Below are positions 18,526 through 27,950 of a stretch of 64,000 nucleotides of DNA, piece after piece. Numbering within the stretch: the stretch's first letter is position 1; the number at the start of each line of letters is the position of its first letter. The notes under the pieces are model-generated. The model saw only the letters and a program-made list of their open reading frames with translations, had not been told where the DNA came from and made no database searches. Source of the stretch: Roseovarius indicus (lineage in GTDB: Bacteria > Pseudomonadota > Alphaproteobacteria > Rhodobacterales > Rhodobacteraceae); contig NZ_CP031598.1 of the NCBI RefSeq assembly GCF_008728195.1, positions 372,001 through 436,000 on the forward strand, given 5' to 3'. A program made the position numbers and the translations under genes.

Positions 18526-18570
18526 TGCGAGTCATTCGCAGAAAGTCAATGCAGTTGCGACTTATTCTCA
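18526..18570 (-). promoter_or_regulatory. two Fur/Mur-type operators upstream of the metal importer
   Basis: On the minus strand two 15-mers share the 7-1-7 palindrome pattern: TGCGAATGACTCGCA (18526-18540) and TGAGAATAAGTCGCA (18556-18570). They are spaced exactly 30 bases apart on the same face of the helix. This fits manganese-responsive Mur/Fur repression of the sitABCD-like operon. The divergent deoC start lies 89 bases beyond. Confidence 0.65.
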
Positions 18571-18658
18571 TTTTTAGAAGTGCGGCCCCGCCAAATTGCC
18601 CCCGCCTGCCGCCGCGGCCAGCTTGCCAAGGGCCAACACCCGTGCCACGCTTCCTCAC

Positions 18659-19672
18659 ATGAGCGAAACGCAAAACGCCCCGTCCGACACGCAAACCGAC
18701 CCCGCGCAGATGCACCTGCCGCAGGCGGTCGAGCCGCGCAACGCGGGCCTGCCGCTGGATATGGCATGGCTCCGCTCGGTACAGGCCAACAGCTCGGCCA
18801 TCGAACGCCGCGCCAAGACCCTTCCGGGCCGCCGGACCGTCAAGAAGGACCATCAGGCGGCGTGGCTCTGCCGGGCGATCTCCTGCATCGACCTGACGAC
18901 ACTTTCCGGCGACGATACCGAGGGCCGCGTCCGCCGCCTCTGCGCCAAGGCCCGCCAGCCGGTGCGCCACGACCTGCTCGAGGCGCTGGGCATGGAAGGC
19001 CTCACCGTCGGCGCCGTCTGCGTCTATCACGAGATGGTCGCCCCCGCCGTCGCCGCCCTGCAGGGCAGCAACATCCCCGTCGCCGCCGTCTCCACCGGGT
19101 TCCCCGCCGGTCTCTCGCCCTACCCCCTGCGCGTGGCCGAGATCGAGGCCAGCACCGCCGCCGGCGCCCGCGAGATCGATATCGTGATCTCCCGCCGCCA
19201 TGTTCTCACCGGCAACTGGCAGGCGCTCTACGACGAAATGCGCGCCTTCCGCGATGCCTGCGGCGAGGCGCATGTGAAGGCCATCCTCGCCACCGGCGAG
19301 CTGGGCTCGCTCCGCAACGTCGCTCGCGCTTCGCTTGTCTGCATGATGGCGGGCGCCGATTTCATCAAGACCTCGACCGGCAAGGAAAGCGTCAACGCCA
19401 CCCTGCCGGTGACTCTGGTGATGCTCCGCGCCATCCGCGACTACCACGCCGCCACCGGCTGGCGGGTGGGCTACAAGCCGGCGGGCGGGATATCGAAGGC
19501 GAAGGACGCGCTTGTCTACCTCTCGATGATCAAGGAAGAGCTGGGCGACCGCTGGCTCCGCCCCGACCTCTTCCGCTTCGGCGCATCCTCGCTGCTGGGC
19601 GATATCGAGCGGCAGCTGGAACACCACGTGACCGGACAGTATTCGGCGGGGTGGCGTCATGCCGTTGGCTGA
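18659..19672 (+). CDS. deoC: deoxyribose-phosphate aldolase
   Basis: DeoC splits 2-deoxyribose 5-phosphate into acetaldehyde and glyceraldehyde 3-phosphate in deoxynucleoside catabolism. The protein is 337 residues (long form). TIM-barrel motifs include VAAVSTGFPAG, EIDIVISR, VKAILATGEL, the Schiff-base Lys in GADFIKTSTGK and the second Lys in VGYKPAGGI. The start at 18659 avoids an upstream extension that enters the operator region. The following aldehyde dehydrogenase could consume the acetaldehyde. Confidence 0.94.
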   Translation: MSETQNAPSDTQTDPAQMHLPQAVEPRNAGLPLDMAWLRSVQANSSAIERRAKTLPGRRTVKKDHQAAWLCRAISCIDLTTLSGDDTEGRVRRLCAKARQPVRHDLLEALGMEGLTVGAVCVYHEMVAPAVAALQGSNIPVAAVSTGFPAGLSPYPLRVAEIEASTAAGAREIDIVISRRHVLTGNWQALYDEMRAFRDACGEAHVKAILATGELGSLRNVARASLVCMMAGADFIKTSTGKESVNATLPVTLVMLRAIRDYHAATGWRVGYKPAGGISKAKDALVYLSMIKEELGDRWLRPDLFRFGASSLLGDIERQLEHHVTGQYSAGWRHAVG

Positions 19673-19699
19673 GTGCTCGGGGCCGGTGTTGCGCCATTT

Positions 19700-19721
19700 G
19701 GATATTTGGACCAAGAAGAAG
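19700..19721 (+). repeat. dispersed GATATTTGGACCAAGAAGAAG motif, copy 3
   Basis: The element lies just after deoC and immediately before the ALDH start; its AAGAAGAAG end may also serve as a purine-rich ribosome site. It belongs to the same family as 779-800, 14391-14416 and 46435-46460. Confidence 0.5.
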
Positions 19722-19723
19722 CC

Positions 19724-22069
19724 ATGACCGTTCGCGAAATCTACGATACGATGGCGTATGGGGCGGCGCCGGAGAGTGCTGCAGACGCCTATGCCTGGCT
19801 TGTGGATCAGGGCGACCGGTTCGGGCATTTCATCGACGGTGTTTTTACAGACCCGGGCGAGGGCTTCGAGTCGCGGAACCCGGCCACGGGCGAAGTGCTG
19901 GCAACCCTGACGCAGGCGACGGCCGAAGACGTGGAAGAGTCGGTTGCCGCCGCGCGGAAGGCACAAGGCCGTTGGGAACGCCTCGGCGGGCCGGGCCGGG
20001 CGCGGCATTTGTATGCGTTGGCGCGGCTGCTGCAGAAGCATGCGCGGCTCTTCGCGGTGCTCGAAACCCTCGATAACGGCAAGCCCATCCGCGAGGCGCG
20101 CGACATCGATGTGCCGTTGGCTCAGCGGCATTTCTACTTCCACGCCGGCCTCGCCCAGTTGTTGGAAAGCGAGAGGCCGGGCCAGCAGGCGCTCGGCGTC
20201 TGCGGGCAGGTGATCCCGTGGAACTTCCCGCTCCTCATGCTGTCGTGGAAGGTCGCCCCGGCGCTGGCGGCGGGGAATACCGTGGTTCTGAAGCCGGCCG
20301 AATGGACCTCGCTTACCGCGCTTCTCTTCGCCGATATCTGCCGGCAGGCCGGGCTGCCGAAGGGTGTGGTGAACATTGTCACCGGCGATGGTGAGGTGGG
20401 CGAGATGATCGTCGCCCATGAGGGCATCGACAAGGTCGCCTTCACCGGCTCTACCGCCGTCGGCCGCCGCATCCGCGAGGTCACGGCTGGGCAGGGTAAG
20501 GGGCTGACACTCGAACTGGGCGGCAAGTCGCCCTACGTGGTCTTCGACGATGCCGACCTGGATTCAGCGGTCGAGGGCCTCGTCGATGCCATCTGGTTCA
20601 ACCAGGGTCAGGTCTGCTGCGCTGGCTCCCGCCTGCTGGTGCAGGAAGGCGTGGCCGAGCGCTTCCACGACAAGCTGCGCCATCGCATGGCCAACCTGCG
20701 CATGGGCAACCCGCTCGACAAGTGCATCGATATCGGCGCCATGGTCGACCCGGTGCAGCGCGACCGGGTGGCGGAGATGGTCGCCGCTTGCGACAGCGGC
20801 CAGACCTACCGCGCCGATATCGACACCCCGCAAACCGGCGCGTTCTACCCCCCCACGCTCATCACCGGCCTGTCGCCCGCCGACCCGCTGATGCAGGAGG
20901 AGATCTTCGGCCCCGTACTCGTCGGCACCACCTTCCGCACGCCGGCCGAGGCGGTGCAGCTTGCCAACAACATCCGCTACGGGCTGGCGGCCTCGGTCTG
21001 GTCGGAGAATCTCAACCTGGCGCTCGACGTGGCGCCCAAGCTGGCGGCGGGCGTGGTCTGGATCAACGGCACCAACATGTTCGACGCCGCCGCCCCCTTC
21101 GGCGGGGTGCGCGAAAGCGGCTTCGGCCGCGAAGGCGGGTGGGAGGGGCTCTCGGCCTATCTGAAGCCCGCAGGCCAGCCTAAGAAACTCAAACCGCTCG
21201 AACCCTTCCCCGGCAATGGCGACCCCGAGCCCGGCATCGATCGCACCCCCAAGCTTTACATCGGCGGCAAGCAGGCCCGCCCCGACGGTGGCTATTCCCG
21301 CGCCATCCATGCCCGCAGCGGCAAGCTGCTGGGCCAGGTCCCCATTGCCAACCGCAAGGATATCCGCAACGCGGTCGAGGCGGCCCGGGGTGCATCTGCA
21401 TGGTCCGCCACCCCGGGCCATTCCCGCGCGCAGATCCTCTATTACATGGCCGAGAACCTCTCGGCCCGCACTGACGACTTCGCCTCCCGGATCAACGCCC
21501 AAACTGGCGCCCGCACCGGCAAGCGCGAGGTCGAGGCCGCCATCACCCGCCTCTTCAGCTACGCCGCCTGGGCCGACAAGTTCGACGGGCAGGCCCACGG
21601 CGTACCCCTCCGGGGCATGGCGCTGGCGATGCGCGAACCCGTGGGCGTGATCGGCGTGATTTGCCCTGACGAGGCGCCGCTCCTTGGCCTGATCTCGATG
21701 ATCGGTCCGGCCATGGCGATGGGCAACCGCGCGGTGCTGCTGGCGTCGGAACCCTTCCCGCTCTCGGCGCTGGAATTCGTGCAGATCCTCGAAACCTCCG
21801 ACGTGCCGGGCGGGGTGGTGAACATCCTCACCGGCTCTCACGCGGAGCTGGCCCCGCACCTCGCAGGCCACGCGGATGTTGACGCCGTCTGGTCTTTCTC
21901 CTCCTCCGACATCTCGGGCGAGGTCGAACGCGCCAGCGCGGGCAACCTCAAACGCACATGGGTCAATAACGGCCACGCCCGCGACTGGTTCGCGCCCGAG
22001 GCGGAAGGCCGCGCCTTTCTGGAACAGGCAACAGAGGTCAAAACCGTGTGGGTGCCCTACGGCGAATAG
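19724..22069 (+). CDS. ALDH16-type double-domain aldehyde dehydrogenase
   Basis: The 781-residue protein has two aldehyde dehydrogenase modules. The first (about 35-500) is complete: PWNFPLLML, general base Glu in LELGGKSP, catalytic Cys in FNQGQVCCAG. The second (about 505-781) keeps the fold landmarks (REPVGVIGVICPDEAPLLGL; FSSSD in place of FTGS; the WV tail) but has no catalytic Cys or LELGG segment. This layout matches the ALDH16 family, whose bacterial members (known from Loktanella, a Rhodobacteraceae) are active in domain 1. Placement behind deoC suggests oxidation of acetaldehyde. Confidence 0.9.
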   Translation: MTVREIYDTMAYGAAPESAADAYAWLVDQGDRFGHFIDGVFTDPGEGFESRNPATGEVLATLTQATAEDVEESVAAARKAQGRWERLGGPGRARHLYALARLLQKHARLFAVLETLDNGKPIREARDIDVPLAQRHFYFHAGLAQLLESERPGQQALGVCGQVIPWNFPLLMLSWKVAPALAAGNTVVLKPAEWTSLTALLFADICRQAGLPKGVVNIVTGDGEVGEMIVAHEGIDKVAFTGSTAVGRRIREVTAGQGKGLTLELGGKSPYVVFDDADLDSAVEGLVDAIWFNQGQVCCAGSRLLVQEGVAERFHDKLRHRMANLRMGNPLDKCIDIGAMVDPVQRDRVAEMVAACDSGQTYRADIDTPQTGAFYPPTLITGLSPADPLMQEEIFGPVLVGTTFRTPAEAVQLANNIRYGLAASVWSENLNLALDVAPKLAAGVVWINGTNMFDAAAPFGGVRESGFGREGGWEGLSAYLKPAGQPKKLKPLEPFPGNGDPEPGIDRTPKLYIGGKQARPDGGYSRAIHARSGKLLGQVPIANRKDIRNAVEAARGASAWSATPGHSRAQILYYMAENLSARTDDFASRINAQTGARTGKREVEAAITRLFSYAAWADKFDGQAHGVPLRGMALAMREPVGVIGVICPDEAPLLGLISMIGPAMAMGNRAVLLASEPFPLSALEFVQILETSDVPGGVVNILTGSHAELAPHLAGHADVDAVWSFSSSDISGEVERASAGNLKRTWVNNGHARDWFAPEAEGRAFLEQATEVKTVWVPYGE

Positions 22070-22545
22070 GCGCCGCGCTTGTCCGCCTTCTCCGTCAGCC
22101 CGGTGATGTAGCGGCTGAACGCGTCATCCTCGCCTTCCAGAAGCCTTGGCAGGGCGGCGCGGAAATCGGGCCGGCGGAGCCAGTCGATCATGTCATCCTC
22201 CCACGACAGCCAGCGCCGCTTTGCATCGCCGGTTAGATGCTCGGAATGCAGGATGATGTAGGCCTTCTCGAAGAGCGAGACGAGCATTTCGAAGACGATA
22301 TCGCGCCGCTCGCGCTGTTCGTCGGTCAGCGTGCTCTTCGGCGCGCCGCGGCTCATCAGCAGCAGGTCGGCATTGTCCATCACCAGCCGCAGGAACCCGT
22401 CATATTCCTGCGTCAGGTTGCGGTGCAACTCGTGTTCCTCGTTGATCCGCCGCAGCCGCTCTTCGCGGACGATCACGTAGATCGCGATCGGAAAGCCGAG
22501 CACGGTGACGACATAGCTGAGCCCTTCGAGCCATTGCATCAACAT
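22057..22545 (-). CDS. membrane-anchored protein of unknown function
   Basis: The 162-residue protein has one N-terminal transmembrane helix (about 8-26) followed by a charged helical cytosolic domain (REERLRRINEEHELHRNLTQ and on). It resembles DUF4760-like single-span proteins but I cannot name a function. The ATG at 22545 is preceded by GGAAGGA. Its 3' end overlaps the convergent ALDH gene by 13 bases. Confidence 0.6.
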   Translation of the reverse strand: MLMQWLEGLSYVVTVLGFPIAIYVIVREERLRRINEEHELHRNLTQEYDGFLRLVMDNADLLLMSRGAPKSTLTDEQRERRDIVFEMLVSLFEKAYIILHSEHLTGDAKRRWLSWEDDMIDWLRRPDFRAALPRLLEGEDDAFSRYITGLTEKADKRGAYSP

Positions 22546-22654
22546 GGGGGCGGTCCTTCCTGAGCGGTGATGTGCGGCAGGATAGGGCAGGGGGGCGTGA
22601 AAGGGCAATCCACCGGCGTGAAGGTTGTGCCCGCCGGCCTCCGGACCGTCCAAC

Positions 22655-22684
22655 AAAAAAAGCCCCCGCCCATAAGGCGGGGGT
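22655..22684 (-). terminator. rho-independent terminator of ccrM
   Basis: On the minus strand the stem CCCCCGCC/GGCGGGGG (22663-22683, loop TTATG) is followed by seven T residues (22661-22655). It is the clearest intrinsic terminator in the window and closes the rnhB-ccrM transcript. Confidence 0.9.
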
Positions 22685-22752
22685 GCAGAGTTGAGTGCCT
22701 GCAAAGTCAGGCCACAGGCACCGGCGGTATTCTTCTGATTTCGGAGGGGGCT

Positions 22753-23958
<1,206 letters not shown>

Positions 23959-23960
<2 letters not shown>

Positions 23961-24591
23961 AGTGGGTTACTGATTTATCTTGATACAAGATATTGTGTAC
24001 TGGTTTGAACGAACGTCTATGGTGTGGGGTGACACCGAGATTTTGAAGGGCGGCCATGTGGCTTTTCGAGCCATAGCCCGCGTTTGTCTCCCAACCGTAG
24101 CCGGGAAACTGTTGCGCCAAATCCCACATGATGCGGTCGCGCCTGATTTTCGCCACAATCGACGCGGCAGCAATTGACGCACAAAGGCTGTCGCCCTTGA
24201 TCACCGCCCGCGCCGGCCCGGCACAGTTTCGGGGAATCATGTTGCCGTCGATCAGCGCCATGCAGGCCGGCTTGCTCAACCCCGCGAGCGCCCGCTCCAT
24301 CGCCAGGTGCGCGGCCCGCAGGATGTTGATTTCGTCGATCTCCTCGACGCTGGCATGGGCCACCGAGACCTCGGCACATGCCATGATCTCGTCATGCAGC
24401 GCGGCCCGACGCATCGCGCTCAACTTCTTGGAATCGTTCAGGCCTTCGGGAACGCAATCGGGCTCCAGCACCACGGCACAGGCCGTCACCGGGCCCGCCA
24501 GCGGCCCCCGCCCCACCTCGTCGACCCCGGCCACGCGCAGCGCGCCCTGGCTCAGCAGGTCAAGTTCCATAAGGTAGGTGGGCCCGGTCAT
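23959..24591 (-). CDS. rnhB: ribonuclease HII
   Basis: RNase HII removes misincorporated ribonucleotides and RNA primers from DNA. The protein is 210 residues. The acidic active site is visible in AGVDEVGRGPLAGPV (D and E), ALIDGN (D) and the later D of DRIMWDLA. KGDSLCASIAAASIVAK is the family signature. The start is uncertain: ATG 24591, ATG 24570 or GTG 24621 are all in frame, none with a strong Shine-Dalgarno. Its gene precedes ccrM on the same strand, as in several alphaproteobacteria. Confidence 0.95.
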
Positions 24592-24637
24592 GCCTCTGGA
24601 AATCACGTTGGCGGGTTGCACGGGGTGGCCGGCGTGG

Positions 24638-25255
24638 TCAGCCGGCGCTGCGGAGGTCCTGGATCAGGGCGTCGATATTGCCACGGCGGGCATCGAGCAT
24701 GGCGCCAATCTCGGTGCGTTCGCTCAGACGGAGGCTGACGCCCTCGATCAGCATGTCGAAGAACAGGTCACGCCCCGAGCGGTCGGAGACCAGGAAACGC
24801 ACCTCGAAGGGCGCCTCGCCGCGCAGGTAGACGGTGGAGATGACCTCGTGCCACGACTTCACCTGGCGCACGCCCTGCACCTCGATCCGGCCGCCGACGA
24901 ACTGGCGGAACTGCTTGCCGTACTTGCGGGCGATGTAGCCGCGGAAGGCATCGGTGAAGGCACGCATCTGGGCTGCGCTGGCGCGGCGCGAATCGGCGCC
25001 GAGCGTGGATTGCGCGATGATGTTCACATCGGCGTAGCGGGCGAAGATGCTCTCGAAATCCTGTATCATGCCGCCGAGCGACTTGCCCGAGGCGATGACG
25101 CGGTTGATCTCGGCCACGACCTTGTCGATGAGCGCCCTGGCCGTGGCATCGTTCAGCGCCATTGCCGGCAGGGGCAGGGCGAGCGCCGTGGTGGTGGCGA
25201 GGCCGGCCCCGAGAAGGCGGCGGCGGGTGAAATTACTCGGCATAGGGATCGTCAT
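24638..25255 (-). CDS. mlaC: MlaC/Ttg2D-type phospholipid-binding protein
   Basis: MlaC shuttles phospholipids across the periplasm between the outer-membrane MlaA lipoprotein and the inner-membrane Mla complex. The 205-residue precursor has a twin-arginine-like signal (TRRRLLGAGLATTTALALP). The mature MlaC domain has ALIDKVVAEINRV, the RYADVNIIAQSTLG segment and FRGYIARKYGKQF. The ATG at 25255 is chosen for its GAGG at 6 bases; ATG 25243 is the alternative. It overlaps the end of mlaA by 23 bases. The mlaFED genes are not in the window. Confidence 0.9.
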   Translation of the reverse strand: MTIPMPSNFTRRRLLGAGLATTTALALPLPAMALNDATARALIDKVVAEINRVIASGKSLGGMIQDFESIFARYADVNIIAQSTLGADSRRASAAQMRAFTDAFRGYIARKYGKQFRQFVGGRIEVQGVRQVKSWHEVISTVYLRGEAPFEVRFLVSDRSGRDLFFDMLIEGVSLRLSERTEIGAMLDARRGNIDALIQDLRSAG

Positions 25256-26042
25256 AGGGGTCCTCATAAGTCGCGCCATACGGATCTTCGTAGGGATCAA
25301 CATAGGCGTCGCCCTCGCTTCCGCCCAGTTTGAACCTGCGATTCTGAAGATAAAGTGAGCGTGCCTGCGCGTAACTGTCGGCGCTGTCGTAAAGGACACC
25401 ATCGATCGAATCGCCATAGCGGCCCCGCTGGGTGAGCGTGGCCGAGACGCTGGCCGAGGGCGGGATGTAGGATTCGGGCGATTCCAGCACGTAGCGCAGC
25501 GGATTGGTGAACAGGTCGACCCAGCGGCCGGCATAGGCGCGCTCGGTCGAGGGGCCGAAGATCGGCGTTTCGACATAAGCGCCCTCGCGCACGCCCCATA
25601 CGGCGAGGGTTTCGCCGAAATCAGCTTCCGTCGCCGCGGGCATGTTCAGCTCGGTCGCCGGATCGAAGAAGCCGCCCAGCCCGAACGTGGTGTTCACGAG
25701 GAATCGGTAGGTGTCTTCCGTGGCTCCACGCATGTTGCCCTGAAGGATGTTGTTCACCACCGCCTGCGGGATCGACAGGTTGGCCGAAAAACGCGAGACC
25801 GCGGTCTCGATGTCGTCGGGCATGAAGGCGCTGTAGCCCCGGCTGACTGGCCGGATCACCGAGCGGTCGAGGTTCTTGTTGAACTCGTGGACCGAGCGAT
25901 TGCGCTTTTCATACGGATCCCACGGCTCACCCGGCGGGTGGTTCGGGCCCGGGGCGGAGCAAGCCGCCAGCCCCGCCGCCAGCACTGCTCCGAGCGCAGC
26001 GCGTAAGACGCGGGTGGATGTAAGCGAGGTCAGGTAGGTCAA
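25233..26042 (-). CDS. mlaA: MlaA/VacJ-family outer-membrane lipoprotein
   Basis: The 269-residue lipoprotein takes mislocalised phospholipid from the outer leaflet of the outer membrane. It has a lipobox (LAAC, Cys28), then the VacJ motifs DPYEKRNRSVHEFN, NNILQGN, FLVNTTFGLGGFFDPA, DFGETLAVWGV and PIFGPS. The C-terminus carries an unusual acidic tail of repeated D-P-Y units (VDPYEDPYGATYEDPYDDPY), absent from typical MlaA. It is cotranscribed with mlaC and divergent from the type I secretion genes. Confidence 0.92.
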   Translation of the reverse strand: MTYLTSLTSTRVLRAALGAVLAAGLAACSAPGPNHPPGEPWDPYEKRNRSVHEFNKNLDRSVIRPVSRGYSAFMPDDIETAVSRFSANLSIPQAVVNNILQGNMRGATEDTYRFLVNTTFGLGGFFDPATELNMPAATEADFGETLAVWGVREGAYVETPIFGPSTERAYAGRWVDLFTNPLRYVLESPESYIPPSASVSATLTQRGRYGDSIDGVLYDSADSYAQARSLYLQNRRFKLGGSEGDAYVDPYEDPYGATYEDPYDDPYAE

Positions 26043-26210
26043 GAAGCAGCCGCCACGATGTTAATAAAACCGTACATAAACTATAGGATCATTCTGCCCA
26101 GAAGTCGCCCCGTCAGATCGACACAGATGTGGCGCTTTGGCGACAGTAGGTCTATGGCAGGATGAGGGTAATTTGCAACCTCGGCCGGTAACAAGAAGAA
26201 CCATGATTTC

Positions 26211-27950
26211 ATGACCAATCAATCTCAGGATGTGCGGCGTGGCCGGGCGGAACTTCGGGCCGCACGACGCGAGAGCCGGGGCCTCTACTGGTTCGTTGGG
26301 CTGTTCAGCTTTTTCGTGAACCTTCTGATGCTGACCGGGCCGCTTTACATGTTGCAGGTCTATGACCGGGTTCTGGGCAGCCGGTCGGTCGAGACGCTCA
26401 TCGCGCTGTCGGTGCTGGTTCTGTTTCTTTTCAGCATGATGGGCCTGCTCGACTACGCCCGTGGCCGGATCATGGGGCGCGTTGCGGCGCGGTTTCAGGC
26501 CCGGCTCGACCGTCGGGTGTTCGATGCGGTGATCCGCAAATCGGCTATCGCACCGGATGCCAACAGTGCCACCGGCCTGCGCGATCTGGAGTCGGTACAG
26601 CGGCTGATGTCGTCGCCAGTGCTGATGTCGCTCTTCGACATCCCCTGGACGCCTTTTTTCCTTGCCGGTATCTGGATCTTTCACCCGTGGCTGGGCACGC
26701 TGGCCATCGTCGGCGGAGCCGTGCTCATTCTCATCACCGTGCTCAACCAGCGGATGACGAGCGAGCCGCTGCAGGAGGCCAATCGCTCGGTCGTGCAGGC
26801 CGAACAGATGGCGGAACAGATTCGCACCGAGTCGGAAATGGTGCAGGCGATGGGAATGCGCGATGCCGCCTTCGGCCGCTGGCAGGAGATGCGGTCGAAA
26901 GCCCTCAGGGGGCAGATCGCCGCATCTGACCTTGGCGGCACCTTCACCACCTCGACCCGCGCGTTTCGGCTGTTCCTGCAGTCGGCGATGCTGGGCGTCG
27001 GGGCCTTCCTGGTGCTGCGGGGCGAACTGACGCCGGGGGCGATGATAGCCGGGTCGATCCTGATGGGCCGTGCGCTGGCGCCGGTCGAGCAGGCGATCAC
27101 CCAATGGCCGATGGTGCAACGGGCGAAACGCGGCTGGGAAAGCCTCGAGGAGCTTCTGTCGGCTGTCCCGCCAGAGGCGCCGAAGACGCCGCTGCCGCGC
27201 CCCGCGGCGCGGCTGGACGTTCAGCGAATGACGGTCGCGCCACCGGGCGAGACGCAGCCTTCGCTGCGCGGCATCAGCTTTTCGGTGCAGCCGGGGCAGG
27301 CGGTGGGCGTGATCGGGCCCTCGGGGGCGGGCAAGTCGTCGCTGGCCCGGGCATTGACGGGGGTGTGGCGGCCGGCGGGTGGGTCGATCCGGCTCGACGG
27401 GGCAGCGCTCGATCAGTACGAGCCGGCGATGCTGGGCCGGCATGTCGGCTATCTGCCACAGCGGGTGCAGCTGTTCGACGGCACGATCACCGAGAATATC
27501 GCGCGTCTGGCGGACGAGCCCGACGCGGCGCAGGTGGTGGCCGCCGCGAAGATGGCCGATGCACACGAGATGATCCTGAAGCTGCCGCAAGGCTATGACA
27601 CGCGCGTGACCGCGGCCAGTGCCCGACTCTCGGGCGGGCAGATGCAGCGGATCGGGTTGGCGCGGGCGATGTATGGCGACCCGGTGATCCTTGTGCTCGA
27701 CGAGCCGAATTCGAACCTCGACAACGAGGGGAACGCGGCGGTGAATGCCGCGATCAAGCGGTTCAAGGCGCAGGAACGCTCGGTGCTGGTCATGGCGCAC
27801 AGGCCGGCCGCGATCCAGGAATGCGACCAGATCCTCATGCTGGATGGCGGGCTGGTGCGCGCCTTCGGGCCCAAGGACGAAGTGCTGAAACAGGTGGTGC
27901 AGAACCATGAGCAGATTGCCAAGGCGCGCGGCGGCGGAGGTGTGCAATGA
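26211..27950 (+). CDS. type I secretion system permease/ATPase (PrtD-like)
   Basis: This 579-residue inner-membrane exporter fuses a six-helix transmembrane domain (about 20-310) to an ABC ATPase: Walker A GPSGAGKSS near 369, signature LSGGQMQR near 472, Walker B VILVLDEPNSNLD near 493. It lacks an N-terminal peptidase or CLD domain, as in PrtD. Its ATPase energises export of RTX-type proteins straight to the outside. It overlaps the adaptor gene by 4 bases. No RTX substrate or TolC-like channel is encoded nearby, so those partners must lie elsewhere. Confidence 0.92.
   Translation: MTNQSQDVRRGRAELRAARRESRGLYWFVGLFSFFVNLLMLTGPLYMLQVYDRVLGSRSVETLIALSVLVLFLFSMMGLLDYARGRIMGRVAARFQARLDRRVFDAVIRKSAIAPDANSATGLRDLESVQRLMSSPVLMSLFDIPWTPFFLAGIWIFHPWLGTLAIVGGAVLILITVLNQRMTSEPLQEANRSVVQAEQMAEQIRTESEMVQAMGMRDAAFGRWQEMRSKALRGQIAASDLGGTFTTSTRAFRLFLQSAMLGVGAFLVLRGELTPGAMIAGSILMGRALAPVEQAITQWPMVQRAKRGWESLEELLSAVPPEAPKTPLPRPAARLDVQRMTVAPPGETQPSLRGISFSVQPGQAVGVIGPSGAGKSSLARALTGVWRPAGGSIRLDGAALDQYEPAMLGRHVGYLPQRVQLFDGTITENIARLADEPDAAQVVAAAKMADAHEMILKLPQGYDTRVTAASARLSGGQMQRIGLARAMYGDPVILVLDEPNSNLDNEGNAAVNAAIKRFKAQERSVLVMAHRPAAIQECDQILMLDGGLVRAFGPKDEVLKQVVQNHEQIAKARGGGGVQ

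Noticed and set aside
17897..20419. 840-codon minus-strand frame spanning the metal-binding protein, deoC and ALDH16
   Set aside because: It covers three strongly supported genes in the wrong frame or strand and has no family signature.
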